DNA of 64,000 nt. Source: Escallonia rubra (Eukaryota; Streptophyta; Magnoliopsida; Escalloniales; Escalloniaceae). The position numbers were made by a program, and so were the translations under genes. Shown here piece by piece: positions 48,911 through 61,055 of this stretch (position 1 is its first letter; each line of letters opens with the position of its first letter). A model generated the notes under the pieces. It was not told where the DNA came from. It was given only the letters and a program-made list of their open reading frames with translations, and ran no database searches. Where the stretch lies: NCBI GenBank assembly GCA_033065855.1, contig JAVXUO010002007.1, positions 1-64,000 on the forward strand. The letters run 5' to 3'.

Positions 48911-51900
48911 TGTAATACCCTAACTTAATCTAATTATGAGTTAGATTAATTAAGGACGTAAATGTAATCGATGGCATTATTTTTTTTATCATTAACGAAG
49001 TAATTAGGATAAATGAAGAGCTAATTTGGCTTTGGGGTGAAACTGTAATTTTGTGAAAGTATGGGGTCCAAGTGAAAATGTGGAAAAAGTGAGGGGGTTA
49101 AAGTGCAATTTTGCAAATTAGTGATGTGTGGCACCATGAGGTGTCGTGAGGAGGAGGTGGAAAGAATAATAAGTGAGCACCTCATGCTTGTAGAGAGGTG
49201 ACTCATTAATTAAAAAGATAAAGTATGGGGTTATGTGGGAGTGGGACTAGAAACAAAAAAAAGGGGAAAAGAAAGAAGGAGAATAAGAACACTCGGCAGA
49301 AGAGAGAAACAAAGGAAGAAAAGAGAGAAAAGGAGGGAAAAACGGGAAGAAGGAAAGAATAGGAAACAAAAAAAAAAAAAAAAAGAACGAATGAATCAAA
49401 ATGAAAGATAAGGTAAATCCCTTATTCATATATTGATTTTATGTGTATTGTATATTGGTGCGCATCCATAGTAGGTTCAGAGTATGTTGTGTGTGCGTGG
49501 GTGATGTGTGTGTGCACATGTGAAGAACAGCAGCACAGCGCTGCTGTGCGTGCTTTCCGTGTGTGTGAGTGCATGGCTAGGGTGCTCTGTGTGTTGATGG
49601 GGCGCACGGTGAGGGGGCTAGTGCCCTGCAGGAGCTTGAAAGGGGGAAAGGGAGAGGAAAAGGAAGAAGGCCGCAGCTGGTGCTGCTGCCATGTGAGTGC
49701 AGGGGGCATGGTGATGGAGGAAAAGGGAGGGGGAAGGTAGCGTGGGAAGTGGGGAGGGTGTAGGTAGTGTTTTTGTGTGTGTTTACAAAGAAATTGGTAA
49801 AGAAAAGAGGTTGAATCCCATGGCCGCGAAGTTGAGAAGCTCGGTAGTGGGGAAGAAGATGAAGTGCAGGTGCGTGAATAGTGTGGGTTTGATTCATTTA
49901 TACATGATTAGTGATTGTAATGGTCACTAAAAGTGGTAGGGTTAATTCAGTCCTTTGATTGAATTTTTAAAAATAGTTAGGGTCAGATCTAACCAAAGTG
50001 CAAACAAGAGACCCTAGCTATTTTTAGGAGACCTGTATTGTGAAAAATGTTCAGATTTTTCCAAGGTCGGGAAGGGGGAGAACGGCTGCGGGAAGTTTGG
50101 AACTTTATAGTGAAATTTAAAATATCAAACAAACGCGGTTTTGGGCAAAATTTTTATGAGGACTCTATGAAGCTGAGACGTTCCATTTCCCAAGAATTCG
50201 GGTCATTTCGAAGTCGTTAGCTATTTTTTTGACCGAACGGGCTTTTAAGCGCTCGGTCCTGACACCAATTTGGGATTTTTGAGCGAAAATTTTATAAAAT
50301 ACTTTTTAGCTCAGAAATGATTTTAGGACGCTTAAAATAGCATTTTAAAGCGGTTTTGAGATTTTTCTGGTACCGGGAACCCTCAGGGGGCATTTTGGTA
50401 ATTTGCCACCGGAGAGGGGTATTTTGGTAATTTTTTCAGTAAAAGTTTTTGAAGGACTTGTTAGTTCGATAGGGGTTGTAAATTCCTGAAAGGTTGTTTT
50501 GAAGTTGATTTGGGGTGTTGTGGTGGTAGTGAACCCTTAGGGGTATTTTGATAATTTGTCAGGTTGGCGCTAAATTTTAGGGAACGCATGTAATTCAGCG
50601 TTCGAAATGGTGGAAAGTGAGGAATGATGTTAATACGTTGAAATAATGAGATAGTGGCTACTGCTAATGCGTTGGTAAGTTAGGTTAAGGATCCAATTAT
50701 TGGATCGGATTAACGAGCTATCATAAGACGCTATAAATGTCAAGTGGGAAGGGGTAGAATAAGGAGTGCGTATATGTTGAATGATGACTAACGAGCAGGA
50801 TATGATTTGACTAGGTGATGCAGCTCGTTGCGATCAGAGATTGAGAGTCGCTTCGGCTATAAGCCAATCAGGTAAGGACAATGTGGTTCTGATATGCTAA
50901 TTCATTGTTTCGATTAGCATGCCATGTTGATGACGTTTATGTTGGACTCTTACTGTTATGGATTGACACCGGTAGTCATTGTGACCGGTATACGTGTATT
51001 TGAATTGTGCTGTTGAGGACTTAGGGTAGAATAAATTCCCTTGGTCCGCCCTGTTGATAGAATTTATTTAATGAGGATGATGCGTGTCCTAGTATGCTAT
51101 GATTCGATTCGATTAGCATACCTGATGTCGATGATGATATTGTGTAGGAGTTGTTGTGTGATGGTTGTGAGATGCCGGCAATTATTGATAGCCGATATCT
51201 CTTCTCTTTGAGAACACTATTGAGGACTTTTGGCAACTTCTCCCGAGTCTGCCCTATCGTTGATGATGATGCTGTAGAGATCGTTGCGTTGTTGTTATGA
51301 AATGTCAGCACTTATTGATAACCGACATTTCTCTTATGTAAGAATGTTGTTGAGGGCTTGCGGTAATCTTCTCCCAAGTCCGCCCTGTTGATGATGTTAC
51401 GTTGAACTCTTGTTGTTAGGTCTGAACACCGGTTGATCTTCTGATCCGGTATTCCTTGTTGAGCTGTGTTGTTGAGGACATAAGGTGGAATAAATTTTCC
51501 CTTAGTCCGCCCCGTTAATGATGTCTTGTTGCATGGCTGTAACGTGGTTAGGGAAAGCACTCTAAATGAGCTCCCTACCTGTTGACAGTGTCTCTTCTAT
51601 TTATTTGAGACTGAGATGAACATCCCATAAAATGGGACATCAATATGAGGAGGATGGCCTGTGAAACATGGTCACTGGCAAAAAAAAGGATGTAGGGCGC
51701 GCGAGTCGAGTCTGTCATGTCTGGTCAAGTCCAGTATGTCGTATCTGAGTTGCATTGCATTTGATTTTCTTTTGATGTTAATGATTTTAATGACTTGTAT
51801 TTCGTTGATGTTTATCTTTTCAATTTCCTATTTTATTGTTCACTTGCATAGTCAGTCAGTCAGTCTGTCGGTCGATCTTGTCCATGAGGAGGTGGCAGTA

Positions 51901-52499
51901 ATGTTGTTCTATTGGGCCTTAAAGCTGCTCAGTGTAACGAAAGAAAAATTATCATTTGACAATTAATGTTGATGCTGAAATTTATTGACTACTCTTGATT
52001 CATTGTTATCGTTAAGATGATTATTATTCCTCCGAGTCTTTTGAATCATTTGTACACAATACTTCTCGTGTTGTCTTTACTGGGCGATTTGTGCTCATTC
52101 CTTATGTTGTATTGTGCAGGCTATGAGGTTGATCAAGGAGAACCTTCTAGAAAGGAAAAAGACACAAGCTAAAAGGTTGAGTAAGGGGATCAGCTGTGTG
52201 AGGTAAGAACAGCTAGGAATGGTGGAATGAAGAATGTGTTGCGAGATAGGTTGATAAGAGTCCTACGACTACAGTCGTATATTAGGTTGTATACTTTCAT
52301 GTTGTTTAAAGACTTAAAAGTCTTCCGCTGCAATATGATGTATGTTTGTAAGAAATTTTTTGTAAGAACGCAATTTGGAGCGTCTATTAATGATGTATGA
52401 GTATGAGGATGTAGTTGCTATGTATTCAGCACAGGGTTTTGAAAGTGATTATGGTTGATAACTCAGCCCGGTGATGTCACTTGGGTTGAGGGTGTCACA
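48911..52499. mobile_element. Solo LTR, 3.6 kb, probably Ty3/gypsy (Del/Tekay-like)
   Basis: Starts TGTAATACCCTAAC and ends GAGGGTGTCACA, with a perfect 5-bp duplication CACAT (48906-48910 and 52500-52504). No gag or pol. Gypsy elements of the Del/Tekay group have LTRs of this unusual length; the family call is inference from size and ends. It lies within the MULE transposase gene between the first and second catalytic regions. Internal repeats of CCGCCCTGTTGATGATG-like phrases occur at 51040-51510. Age cannot be read from a single LTR. Confidence 0.8.
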
Positions 52500-52504
52500 C
52501 ACAT

Positions 52505-53640
52505 AGACTGATTATCACAATTAATTCCAACATCTCTGCAAAACAGCTGTATGAACCATGTCCAAGAACTTTTGTTTTCAGCTTCAACCACAGCATTGGC
52601 AACTGGGAACATGCAATTGTCTGCATCTATTCCAACAGCAGACAACAATTGACAAGGGAATGGTCCCTTCAAAAAACAGCCATCTAATCCCACAAATGCC
52701 CTACAGTGCTTAAAACCAGCCTTACATGCTCCCAAACAAACATACAGTTTCTCGAATCTGTTCTCACTCTCCCCACTGTCAGACACCTTTTTTACAACCA
52801 TTGTTATGTTGGGATTAGTCCTACAAACCTCACCACAGTATTCCCATATCCTTTTGTACTGTTCTCTGTGGCTTCCATTAATCTGATCTAGGGCCTTTCT
52901 CTTAGCTTTATAGGCCTGGGTCTTGCGAATACCAAGTGTGAACTCCTCCCTTGCAGCATCTCTCAAAGCTGGCATTGGTAATCCAGGATTTGACCTAATT
53001 CTATCCATATAAGTCTTAGACAACCACTTTGAAGTTGCCCTCCTATGATAATAAACAGAAGGACAATCATGTTCGTTAAAGTATGTCTTTACTTGCCAAG
53101 TTGTGGTCCCCTGCATGATAGACCCTAAAATGCACCACTGACATTGCACACTCCCAATGCATATGGCCCTCACTCTACACTTGTCATTTTTAACAAACTC
53201 TATCTCATTCCTATTCATAATAGCATATTCTTTAATTGCATCTTTAAGTACTTCTCTACTGGAAAATGTCATGCCCAAAGCAAATTCAGGATTTTTCATG
53301 TCCCTTTCAGGCCTAAACTGTGGATACCTCACCCTGCCACCACCTTCTTCATGTTCTTCTTCAGAAGGTAAACTCCTTAACTCATCTGATGATTCACATG
53401 CTCCCTCTCTTCCCCTATCCACAACCTCATTCACCTCCTGACCACAAATGTTCTCATTAATCAGCTTTCCCTTCCCTTTATTATCATCTGTATCGTCCTC
53501 ACTGAAGTCATAGTCACTATCCTTAAATGCTTCATATTCTACCTCTGAGTCGGTGTTATCCTCACTATCAGTCTCATGTCCCTACTCTACAATCAGTCCC
53601 TCTCTTTGAGTCATTGTCTGCCTCTTTTCATTGTTATTAT
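52505..53640 (-). pseudogene. MULE transposase, N-terminal half (MuDR domain and first DDE residue)
   Basis: An acidic lead-in (DSDYDFSEDD) precedes the MuDR DNA-binding region (MTFSSREVLKDAIKEYAIMN, CQWCILGSIMQGTTTWQVKT). The first catalytic motif reads FVGLDGCFLKGPFPCQLLSA, and WTWFIQLFCRDVG follows. The frame is interrupted at 52504 by the solo LTR. An in-frame TAG near 53581 separates it from the N-terminal exon. Confidence 0.9.
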
Positions 53641-53647
53641 GGTCTAA

Positions 53648-54207
53648 TTAGTTATTAAGCTCACTTACATTTTGACTGTCTGCAATCATTCCCGCTATCT
53701 GACTCACTGTCTGCTTCTTTTCATTGTCATTATGGTCTAACTGATTATTAAGCATAGTTACATTTTGACTGTCAACTATCATTCCCTCTATCTGACTATA
53801 GTTGACATCAACCACATCTTGAGATAACACAAATGGATGACCACTATTTTCTCTGGATACAATTATGAATCCCGTGCCGTTGTCACCCACTGTTGTATGC
53901 CTGAATTCCATGTAAACCTCTATTATCTTATTGTTACCAACAAAATCCATCATGTCCCTAACATCTGAATCATTTCTTAAGCTTCTCAAACCCTCGTATA
54001 GATTTTTTCCAGGCACTTTATAATAAAAAAAAGCATTTCCCTTATACCCTTCTTCCATTACCATCGAAACTATTTCACACACGGAAAAGTAATCACTATG
54101 ACACATGTCATAGTGATCAACCACCCCATCAACATATTGAATATTGGGAGTACCCACAAACTTCCCCCATGGTGAAATTCGACTGTGAAATACTCTGAGC
54201 CATCCAC
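53648..54207 (-). pseudogene. MULE transposase, N-terminal PB1-like domain exon
   Basis: After an acceptor (TTTGCAG at about 54208) the frame reads EYFTVEFHHGG. A one-base change in a G-run near 54168 shifts the continuation KFVGTPNIQYVDGVVDHYDM and GYKGNAFFYYKVPGKNLYEG to another frame. This PB1-like module is the usual N-terminus of plant MuDR transposases. A 35-codon acidic stretch with a doubled DSQNV motif (SQIEGMIVDSQNV and SQIAGMIADSQNV) follows. Confidence 0.85.
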
Positions 54208-54599
54208 TGCAAATAAATTAAGAGGACTCAATATACTATGATAGAAGTAAAACAGGAAAGTTGTTATCTAATGTCGGGAGAAGGGGGACTAGGGGACCAC
54301 AAACACACAGGTACGATACATGACAAATCTATGCATCTAACGCTTCTAATTTTAAATCAAGCACTAACATTGTTTAATCAACATTACTACCGAATAGAGA
54401 CAAAAGATATGACAGATTCCATAGAACAACTAAACAACTATATTATATCACATGTGGATTACAAATGGTGGAAATTTGTAAGGAAAGTTTCAGATAAAGT
54501 AAACAGACATACCATAAAGCTTTGAGTTGTCCACCGTCACGACCCGTGGCCTCTTCTCCCAACTCATTGTCCTCGATTGCAGCCCTAATCTCGATTTTG

Positions 54600-54818
54600 A
54601 TAGTAAACTAAACCCTAATATTGATTTTGGTACAAATAAAAACCCTAATCGTTAATTAAAGTCGTAATAAAACCCGTAATCGCGATTATTCTACAGTAAT
54701 CGCGATTACGTACACTGCTCTTTTGTAACCCTTGACTCTCAAATCCCGATTTCTCTCTCTTGGAATAAATCGCGATTATTCTACAGTAATCGCAAAACGT
54801 TTTTGTCTTTCAAAAGTT
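54600..54818. repeat. MULE subterminal repeats
   Basis: Two copies of AATCGCGATTATTCTACAGT (about 54679 and 54768) and a palindromic TAATCGCGATTA core, plus AAACCCTAAT repeats, sit between the right terminal repeat and the transposase 5' end. They may be promoter or transposase-binding sequence. Confidence 0.55.
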
Positions 54819-55052
54819 GGGAGAAGGTTGTGTGTTTTTGGAGGGAAGGGAAACAGAAGGGAAGGGGATAGGGGAATGGTCTTTTGTGCCCCTCGTGTGG
54901 GGTCCAAAAACGGAATATTTTGGACGGAAGTTGAGAAAAGGATTAATATGAGAAACGGCGCGATGTTTAAGGACTATTTTGGAAATATTTTTTATTTAAG
55001 GACTAATTTGGCAAAACGCATATAGTACAGGGACCACCAGGGTTGTTTCTTC
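54819..55052. repeat. MULE right terminal inverted repeat
   Basis: Reverse-complement partner of 45379-45614; ends GGGTTGTTTCTTC before the AAAGAAATA duplication. Confidence 0.9.
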
Positions 55053-55435
55053 AAAGAAATATTTCGGTGTATAGTCTTCAAAGCCTTTCTCCCTTCACAT
55101 ACAAATTTATTTATACATTCCAACAATAAATAATAGGACTCGGTATGGCATGAAGTGCACTCACTTGGAGCAAGTTGTTAAAACTTAATGCTACAAAGAA
55201 TGTAATCGTAAGGAAAAATGGACCAATGATGGGCTTGTTACTTGTTATGTATGATATATTTCAATTTTTTATGACATTGCAAATGCAATGAATTAAGTTT
55301 TATTTTTTTCTAAATTTGTTCCTTTTTACTAAAGAAGAAACTTCTCATAATACATATAAGGTAAGTTTTAGAAGTAAAATAGGGCTAATCTCAAATTAGT
55401 TCCTTAAAGTATCACTTCGATCAGTATTGCTTAAA

Positions 55436-57365
55436 GAACTTAACATTGTGCCTAAAGTCCATCAGCTGATGGATGGTGGAATCCTTTAAAAAGTCTAGGG
55501 GTCTGACCATTACGATGTGTTAGTCTTTTCTCCTCGAGGTTTTGTTGGGTCACTCCAAGGAAGTGATAAATTCAGATAAAAAGGAGAAAGAATGTACTGC
55601 ACAAGCAAAATTGTGCTCTCGCTCCTCTCTGCACTTTTTTACCAGACACAAAATAACACCTAAATTAAAGCAAGGCTTACCGATTCAATTGCAATTCCGT
55701 TTGATTCTGACTTGATCTTTAAATTCATTTTTGTCAAATAAACACCGACTATAATATTAAGGCTTTTCACCAGTTCTGTCGAATGATGCTTTGAGGGAGA
55801 GGAGATGGGAGTTACCGATGAAATGAAGAGACTGAGACATAACTGTAAGTTTTTAATAGTGGGCTAATATATTTTATATTTGTGTCCTTAGTTAATTACA
55901 ATCTTAAGTTCAAAATGATGGGTAATTAAGGAAAATTCTTCAATATGGACGCTTGTCTTTTTCAAAATGAGTCTCAATGTAACACCAAAATTATGCTACA
56001 CCAAACCATGTTTCCCTTAATAAGTGGTATAGATATAGATTACGAGCTTTCAGATTAAATCATGATCTTTACAAGGTGTAATTCCAAGAGTCAGTGAATT
56101 AATCACCATAAATCAAAGCATGTCACTAATACCGATTTCACTAAAAATCTTTCAAGAAGAAATTGTCATGGAGTATTCAAGCATTTTCTACCGGAAGGAA
56201 CAAAAGTAGATGCACAATTTTTTTCCTTGATGAGGTTTCGAAGTAGAACTGACGCTAGTCTTTACCATGCACTCAAAGTTTACCAAACAGACTTCTCCCA
56301 ACTCTACAATTCAACAATTTTGTTTCCAAAAACTTAGTCGTTAAAAATGATTTTTTTTCTCCAAACCCAGTCAAATATTACTCGCCACTTAAGCTACAAA
56401 AACTTAATTGGATTGGCTATATTGAATCTTTGAGCTTGCAAATTGTTTGAGTTCTCGTCGTTACTTGGAAGCTGATGGAACAGAGAGATTTCGTCCGCGA
56501 ATGGCCCAAACGCCCAAAGAATCTCAACCCCATTAGACGACTTGGAAATATTGTTAAAAGTCTCTGGCAGAATTTCCACTGAGTGTCTTGCCAGCACACT
56601 TGCAAACAAAAAAGTCTCTCTCGTTTTGGAATCTCTCTCTCTCTCTCTCTCTCCCCCCACACACACACACGAACACGTTATAGACCTTGAAAAATCTCTT
56701 TCATTCTCTTTGTGACTGGTGATTAGTGAATTAGGATAAGATCTAGAAACCAAGTGTTACTTGGTGGAGTAACACTCGTACAGTCTTCGATTGCAAATAT
56801 ATATGGCGTCTCTAGTGTCTTCCTCTCTTATTTTTCTAACATTTATCTTCTAACTTTGAATAAACAGTCTTTACCAGACATCTCATATTTATACTAAGGG
56901 TACAAATAGCATTTCTAAGAGAAATGTCACAACCTTTAAACAATATTTTAACTGAAGTGACACAACTCTTGACAGAAGATATTTATTTCAAATGGAGTTT
57001 TGACACTTTCCAAATAGAATTCTCGACAGTCTTGCAAGTGGACATGGTAGAATCATGTTACTATTTAGTTGTAGTATTAATCATGATATTTTGTGTTCCA
57101 CGTTTGTTTCTTAGTTTAGACTTTTGCTTTAAGTAGGCAACATGAGATTGCTTGGTTGTCTATGCAGCTGATTAAATGTAACTGCGCTTAATTAGAAAAA
57201 AGAAACGTAGAGCACAACATGGGGGCATCACAATTTTATTGAGAAACAAAATAAATCAACACTTATAATGTATATACCAACATCCATGGGATATTTATTA
57301 TCGTTATGTGTATGCAACAATGCACAAAGATGATCCAGATCTATACTCCTTTATCCCTGCATCCG
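55436..57365. other. Intergenic 3' of oxidase gene 1
   Basis: No supported gene. A CT tract followed by an AC tract lies at about 56633-56669. An unrecognised 119-codon minus frame (56394-56753) spans that tract and was not accepted. The stretch 57200-57365 is probably the 3' UTR of the oxidase gene. Confidence 0.45.
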
Positions 57366-59015
57366 TTAGTCCCCTTTCTTCTTTCGCCATAGCGAAACAG
57401 GAGGAATACTTTGCTCATTCCTGAAGAAATTACCAGGATCCACCATGGTTTTCACTTTAACCAACCTGTTGAAATTGTTCTTGAAGTACTTAAAGCCCCA
57501 AATGCTTGCTTGTGCATAGCTTGTGTTGCCTTGGTTGTTCACTCCAACATCCAGATCTCTGTAATTGATATAAGCAGCCCTTGGAAACTTGGAAACATAA
57601 GGAGCCATGTAACTGTAAAGCCTTCTTATCCAACTTATATGCCTTTCAGCTGCCACTTCCCCTTCTTCCTCCCAGTACACCAAATGCTGGATTTTGTACA
57701 AATTTCCAGCTCTGTGTGGAAAAGGAAGTGCGTACTCCAAAATCTCATCCATCTTTCCACCATATGGACTCAAAATCATGACTGCAGCCTCTGCCTCATC
57801 TTCATAAAACATTTTCCATATGCCTTCAAGTCCGTTCTTCGATATAGGTTCCTTCACATAATCCGATTTGGCTTTGAAATATAATTGCCTCGCAAGAGGA
57901 GTCCTGTCCAACAAAACCTCAAGTGATTCTCCACGGGGGAAACCGGCAATATAGAGGACAGATTCTATCCAACTCATTTCCGTACAATCTTCTTTTCCTA
58001 ACCCCAGCTCCGGGAAGCTTTCTTGCATCAACGAAAGAAGCCTATCTAGTCCACCAAGAAACAAGGAGTGGAATGTCGCTTGTATTGTTTGCTCACCATC
58101 CCGCGTTGAATTCACTCTCGTTATAACGATTCCAATGAATAAATCTTCAGGAAATTTGCTGGCAACAGATTGCCATTTGTGAACAAGGTTGGTGGCATTT
58201 TGTTCCAAGGTTTTGTCGACGGTGAATACCGTCACCTCTTGTGGAACAGAAAGTAACTTTATTTTCCATTCGAGAATGACTCCAAAACTAGCACCTCCAC
58301 CTCCTCTGATTGCCCAAAAAAGGTCTTCTCCCATGGATTTTCTATCGAGAATTTCACCATTTACATTGACCAAGCGTGCATCAATGACATTATCAGCAGC
58401 AAGGCCATATTTTCTTAACATCATGCCATAACCTCCACCACTGAAGTGTCCACCAACACCAACAGTAGGACAAACTCCGGCTGGAAAGCCAAGAACTTTA
58501 CTCTTTTCGGCAATCCGATAATAAAGTTCGCCAACAGTTGAACCGGATTGAACCCACGCCGTGCGAGTTTCAGTGTTTACAGTGATAGACTTAAATTTGA
58601 TCATGTCAAGTACGACAAATGGAAGCTCAGAAACATAGGAAAGACCCTCATAGTCGTGGCCACCACTTCGAACCCGAATCTGCAGGCCGTGTGTTCTGGA
58701 ACATTTTATAACAGTAGAAATTTGGGATTCATGCGATGGAGTAACAATCACAGTAGGTTTCTGGGTGTCGGATGACGTGAACCGAAGGTTTTGTATGGAG
58801 AACTGCAAGATAGGCAGATAAGAAGGGTTGTTTGGGGTATATATGACTTGAGAGATGGAGGTGGAATTTTGAGAGTGGAGGGAAAGACATTGAAGAAAAT
58901 CTTCAGGATTTTGAGCTGAGGCTGCCCACGAAGATGAGAAGAGAAGAACCAAAACAAATGAAAGCCCTGAAGTACTTTGGATATTCATGTTAATTCGTGA
59001 AGTGGATGTGTACAT
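57366..59015 (-). CDS. Berberine bridge enzyme-like FAD oxidase 1
   Basis: 549 codons, no intron, normal for the family. A hydrophobic signal peptide (about 11-34) is followed by the FAD-binding PCMH fold. It carries RVRSGGHDYEGLSY (His about 120) and GFPAGVCPTVGVGGHFSGGG (Cys about 182), the two residues that attach FAD covalently in this family. The substrate region follows, then the BBE C-terminal motif YINYRDLDVG and DPGNFFRNEQSIPPV. Relatives are secreted or vacuolar and oxidise carbohydrates, monolignols or alkaloids; the substrate here cannot be told. Met10 (ATG at 58988) may be the real start, since the neighbouring TATA position leaves little room before Met1. Nearly identical to the gene at 61706. 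Confidence 0.93.
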   Translation of the reverse strand: MYTSTSRINMNIQSTSGLSFVLVLLFSSSWAASAQNPEDFLQCLSLHSQNSTSISQVIYTPNNPSYLPILQFSIQNLRFTSSDTQKPTVIVTPSHESQISTVIKCSRTHGLQIRVRSGGHDYEGLSYVSELPFVVLDMIKFKSITVNTETRTAWVQSGSTVGELYYRIAEKSKVLGFPAGVCPTVGVGGHFSGGGYGMMLRKYGLAADNVIDARLVNVNGEILDRKSMGEDLFWAIRGGGGASFGVILEWKIKLLSVPQEVTVFTVDKTLEQNATNLVHKWQSVASKFPEDLFIGIVITRVNSTRDGEQTIQATFHSLFLGGLDRLLSLMQESFPELGLGKEDCTEMSWIESVLYIAGFPRGESLEVLLDRTPLARQLYFKAKSDYVKEPISKNGLEGIWKMFYEDEAEAAVMILSPYGGKMDEILEYALPFPHRAGNLYKIQHLVYWEEEGEVAAERHISWIRRLYSYMAPYVSKFPRAAYINYRDLDVGVNNQGNTSYAQASIWGFKYFKNNFNRLVKVKTMVDPGNFFRNEQSIPPVSLWRKKKGD

Positions 59016-61055
59016 TAGCTCTTTAGCTCCATCATTTACAGTGCATGCGTGCCTAGGAATTGAAGATCAACCGAATGTAAACATTTGGGTTTGTATTTGT
59101 GTTGTTTGAAAAGCTTTATCTAGTTTTAAGACTATTCAAGCATCCAGTTGGGTTGAAATTTCTAGACAGAGAAAAAAGAAATTAAAGCTCTTCCTAATGC
59201 AGACAGCAAATTCTCAAATGATCAGCTTTGCGGTCTCTTGCGGCCTCTCACAAGGCTCTGACATTTCAGAACTCGTGATGAATTCATTCAAAAGAGGAAA
59301 TTGTCCACTCCAAAATTCATCTCACCTATCGGAAAATTCATCCTCGTCATTATCAATTTTCTTGTATCTGTCACGTGGTTACATCGCAATCCTTAGTTCA
59401 TTGCTGAGTTCATTCTTTATCGGTTTGAGTCGTTTAATTAGAGTAATTCGTAATTTAACATAATATCAGAGTTAGAATTTGTCAAGATTTACTAGGGTCT
59501 TGTGGTTTGCTATGCGAGAGGGACCCCTTTAATCAGATCGAGACTTGAGATCATCTTATATTCCACGCTACGCTTGAAAACATGTATTAAAGTCTCACAT
59601 TAACTAGACATAGTGATTGAAATCAGTTACATTTTCTGGATTTTCTTATTTCAGGGTAAGTTACTTATTTTTAGTTAACTCTACATATTTGGGTACACTT
59701 TCTGGTCTCTCATATAAAGAGGCAAATAATCTTCCTAGTTGACATACTGTGCAATTGTGGTGGGTGGGGCTGGAATGGTAGTTGACATCCAGGGAAGCTT
59801 TAATTTTTCTTGTTCAATGGTCTTGTATTAGTAAGAGTAAGAACATGCAAACGGGTGATCATGAATTGAATTCTTGAGCCATCTACCTTCAAAATGAGGC
59901 CACAAGTTTTTAGGAGAAAGTTGAACTGCAAGTTTCACGCATCAACATTTTTTTTAGCTAATTTTTTTTTTTGTTGGCATATTTCAACTTCTTTGTTTTG
60001 TTTTTCCTTTTCAGCTTTTAAATACCCTAATTAACTTTTTGCTTTGTTTTTCCCTCCGAGTTATCTCACCACGCTTTCATTTTCCAATGTGTAGATTTCG
60101 ACTACGTTCATCTCTCAATGTTCATTTGCCATCAACAAGATTAAAAATATAGTAATTATCAGAAGAGTAGGACTGTTATTGGAATAATATATGGAAGGCG
60201 TAATCAGTAAAAAAATGATTTATAACATTCGTACTTTTATAGGTAGTATAGATGTGATTCATTAATCGTTCAGAATAGAAAATAACAAGTAAATGTAATT
60301 TTAGTCATGTAATTTTCATTTAAATGTAATTATTATGCAAGCAAACTCATGTATGTTGTAAGACAAACCAAATAAATAAGTCTACATCTTCCATCGTCCA
60401 GCAGCTTCCAGTTTTCTTTGAAAAGGTAAAACATGAAAATTTTGGTCAATCAGAGGGCTATTTGACATTGCTTTCGGACTTATTCCAATGTATAGGAGCA
60501 GTGAGAAATAAATGTTAAACTTTTCTCCTTTCCTATTGTCAAAGGCTGTTTCCAATTTGGATGCAGCTAGCTTTTGCATTTTCGTCTAGTTTTATCCTTA
60601 CCTCTCTCTCTCTCTCTTATTAGTGGATCATGATTCCGCTCTACATCAAAGAGTAGTATTTTTCAAACACTCCATTTAATAACTTAAATTTTTAATATGC
60701 TTTCAAAGTCAAACTGAACGATTTATGTATGACGGAGAGAGTAGTATTTTTCAAACACTCCATTTAAATAAAATATGTTTTAATAATCTATCATTTATAT
60801 ATATTTTAATAACAAGTGTACAAGGCAAATCCATATAAAGAAACCCTGTGAGACAAAGAAGAAACCTGTGAGAGTAAGCAATTGACCCGAGATCACCACC
60901 ATGTCGATCACGATCAGCTCACCACCACCTGAGAATTCTACTCTCAGCCAACCCAAACCTGAGATGTCGCAAACCCACCTCTGTTAGGTAATGCCAAACC
61001 GAAAAAGTTCACCATGTCAATTTTTCAAGATGGCTTCCCCTCAAATCCCCACATG
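59016..61055. other. Intergenic between the oxidase genes
   Basis: 59016 to about 59600 matches 63353 to about 63930 and is the duplicated upstream region of the oxidase. Beyond it no gene is seen. A 28-bp phrase containing AGTAGTATTTTTCAAACACT is doubled at 60652 and 60741. A CT tract lies at about 60602-60618. Confidence 0.5.
59034..59040 (-). promoter_or_regulatory. Altered TATA position, oxidase gene 1
   Basis: The minus strand reads TGTAAAT where oxidase gene 2 has TATAAAT, at the same distance from the coding start. Confidence 0.4.

Larger units (their letters stand above)
45379..55052. mobile_element. MULE (Mutator-like) transposon, 9.7 kb with nested solo LTR
   Basis: Perfect 9-bp target duplication AAAGAAATA (45370-45378 and 55053-55061), the Mutator signature. 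Long terminal inverted repeats (about 235 bp, about 90 percent alike) start GAGGAAACAACCCTGG and GAAGAAACAACCCTGG. The interior encodes, on the minus strand, a MURA-type transposase with PB1-like, MuDR, DDE, SWIM and CCHC parts, and on the plus strand a small GRF zinc-finger gene. A 3.6-kb solo LTR lies in the transposase gene. Removing it leaves about 6.1 kb, a plausible size for an autonomous MULE. It is now inactive: several stops and frame changes. Confidence 0.93.
42474..55435. repeat. Segmental duplication, block C (split by MULE)
   Basis: 42474-45378 and 55062-55435 are contiguous in block B and in the fragment at 61056-61673, and are separated here by the 9.7-kb MULE. The right half carries ATAGTCTTCAAAGCCTTTCT, TCACATACAAATTTATTTAT and AACTTAATGCTACAAAGAAT in the same order as block B. 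Confidence 0.88.

Noticed and set aside
49021-49930. Open frames near the left end of the 3.6-kb solo LTR
   Set aside because: Low-complexity (GT-, A- and G-rich) sequence in a non-coding LTR.
56394-56753. 119-codon minus-strand frame
   Set aside because: It runs through a CT/AC microsatellite and has no recognised motif. A real small gene cannot be excluded, but support is lacking.
57411-58775. Plus-strand frames opposite the oxidase genes (also 61751-63112)
   Set aside because: Antisense shadows of conserved coding sequence, duplicated because the genes are.
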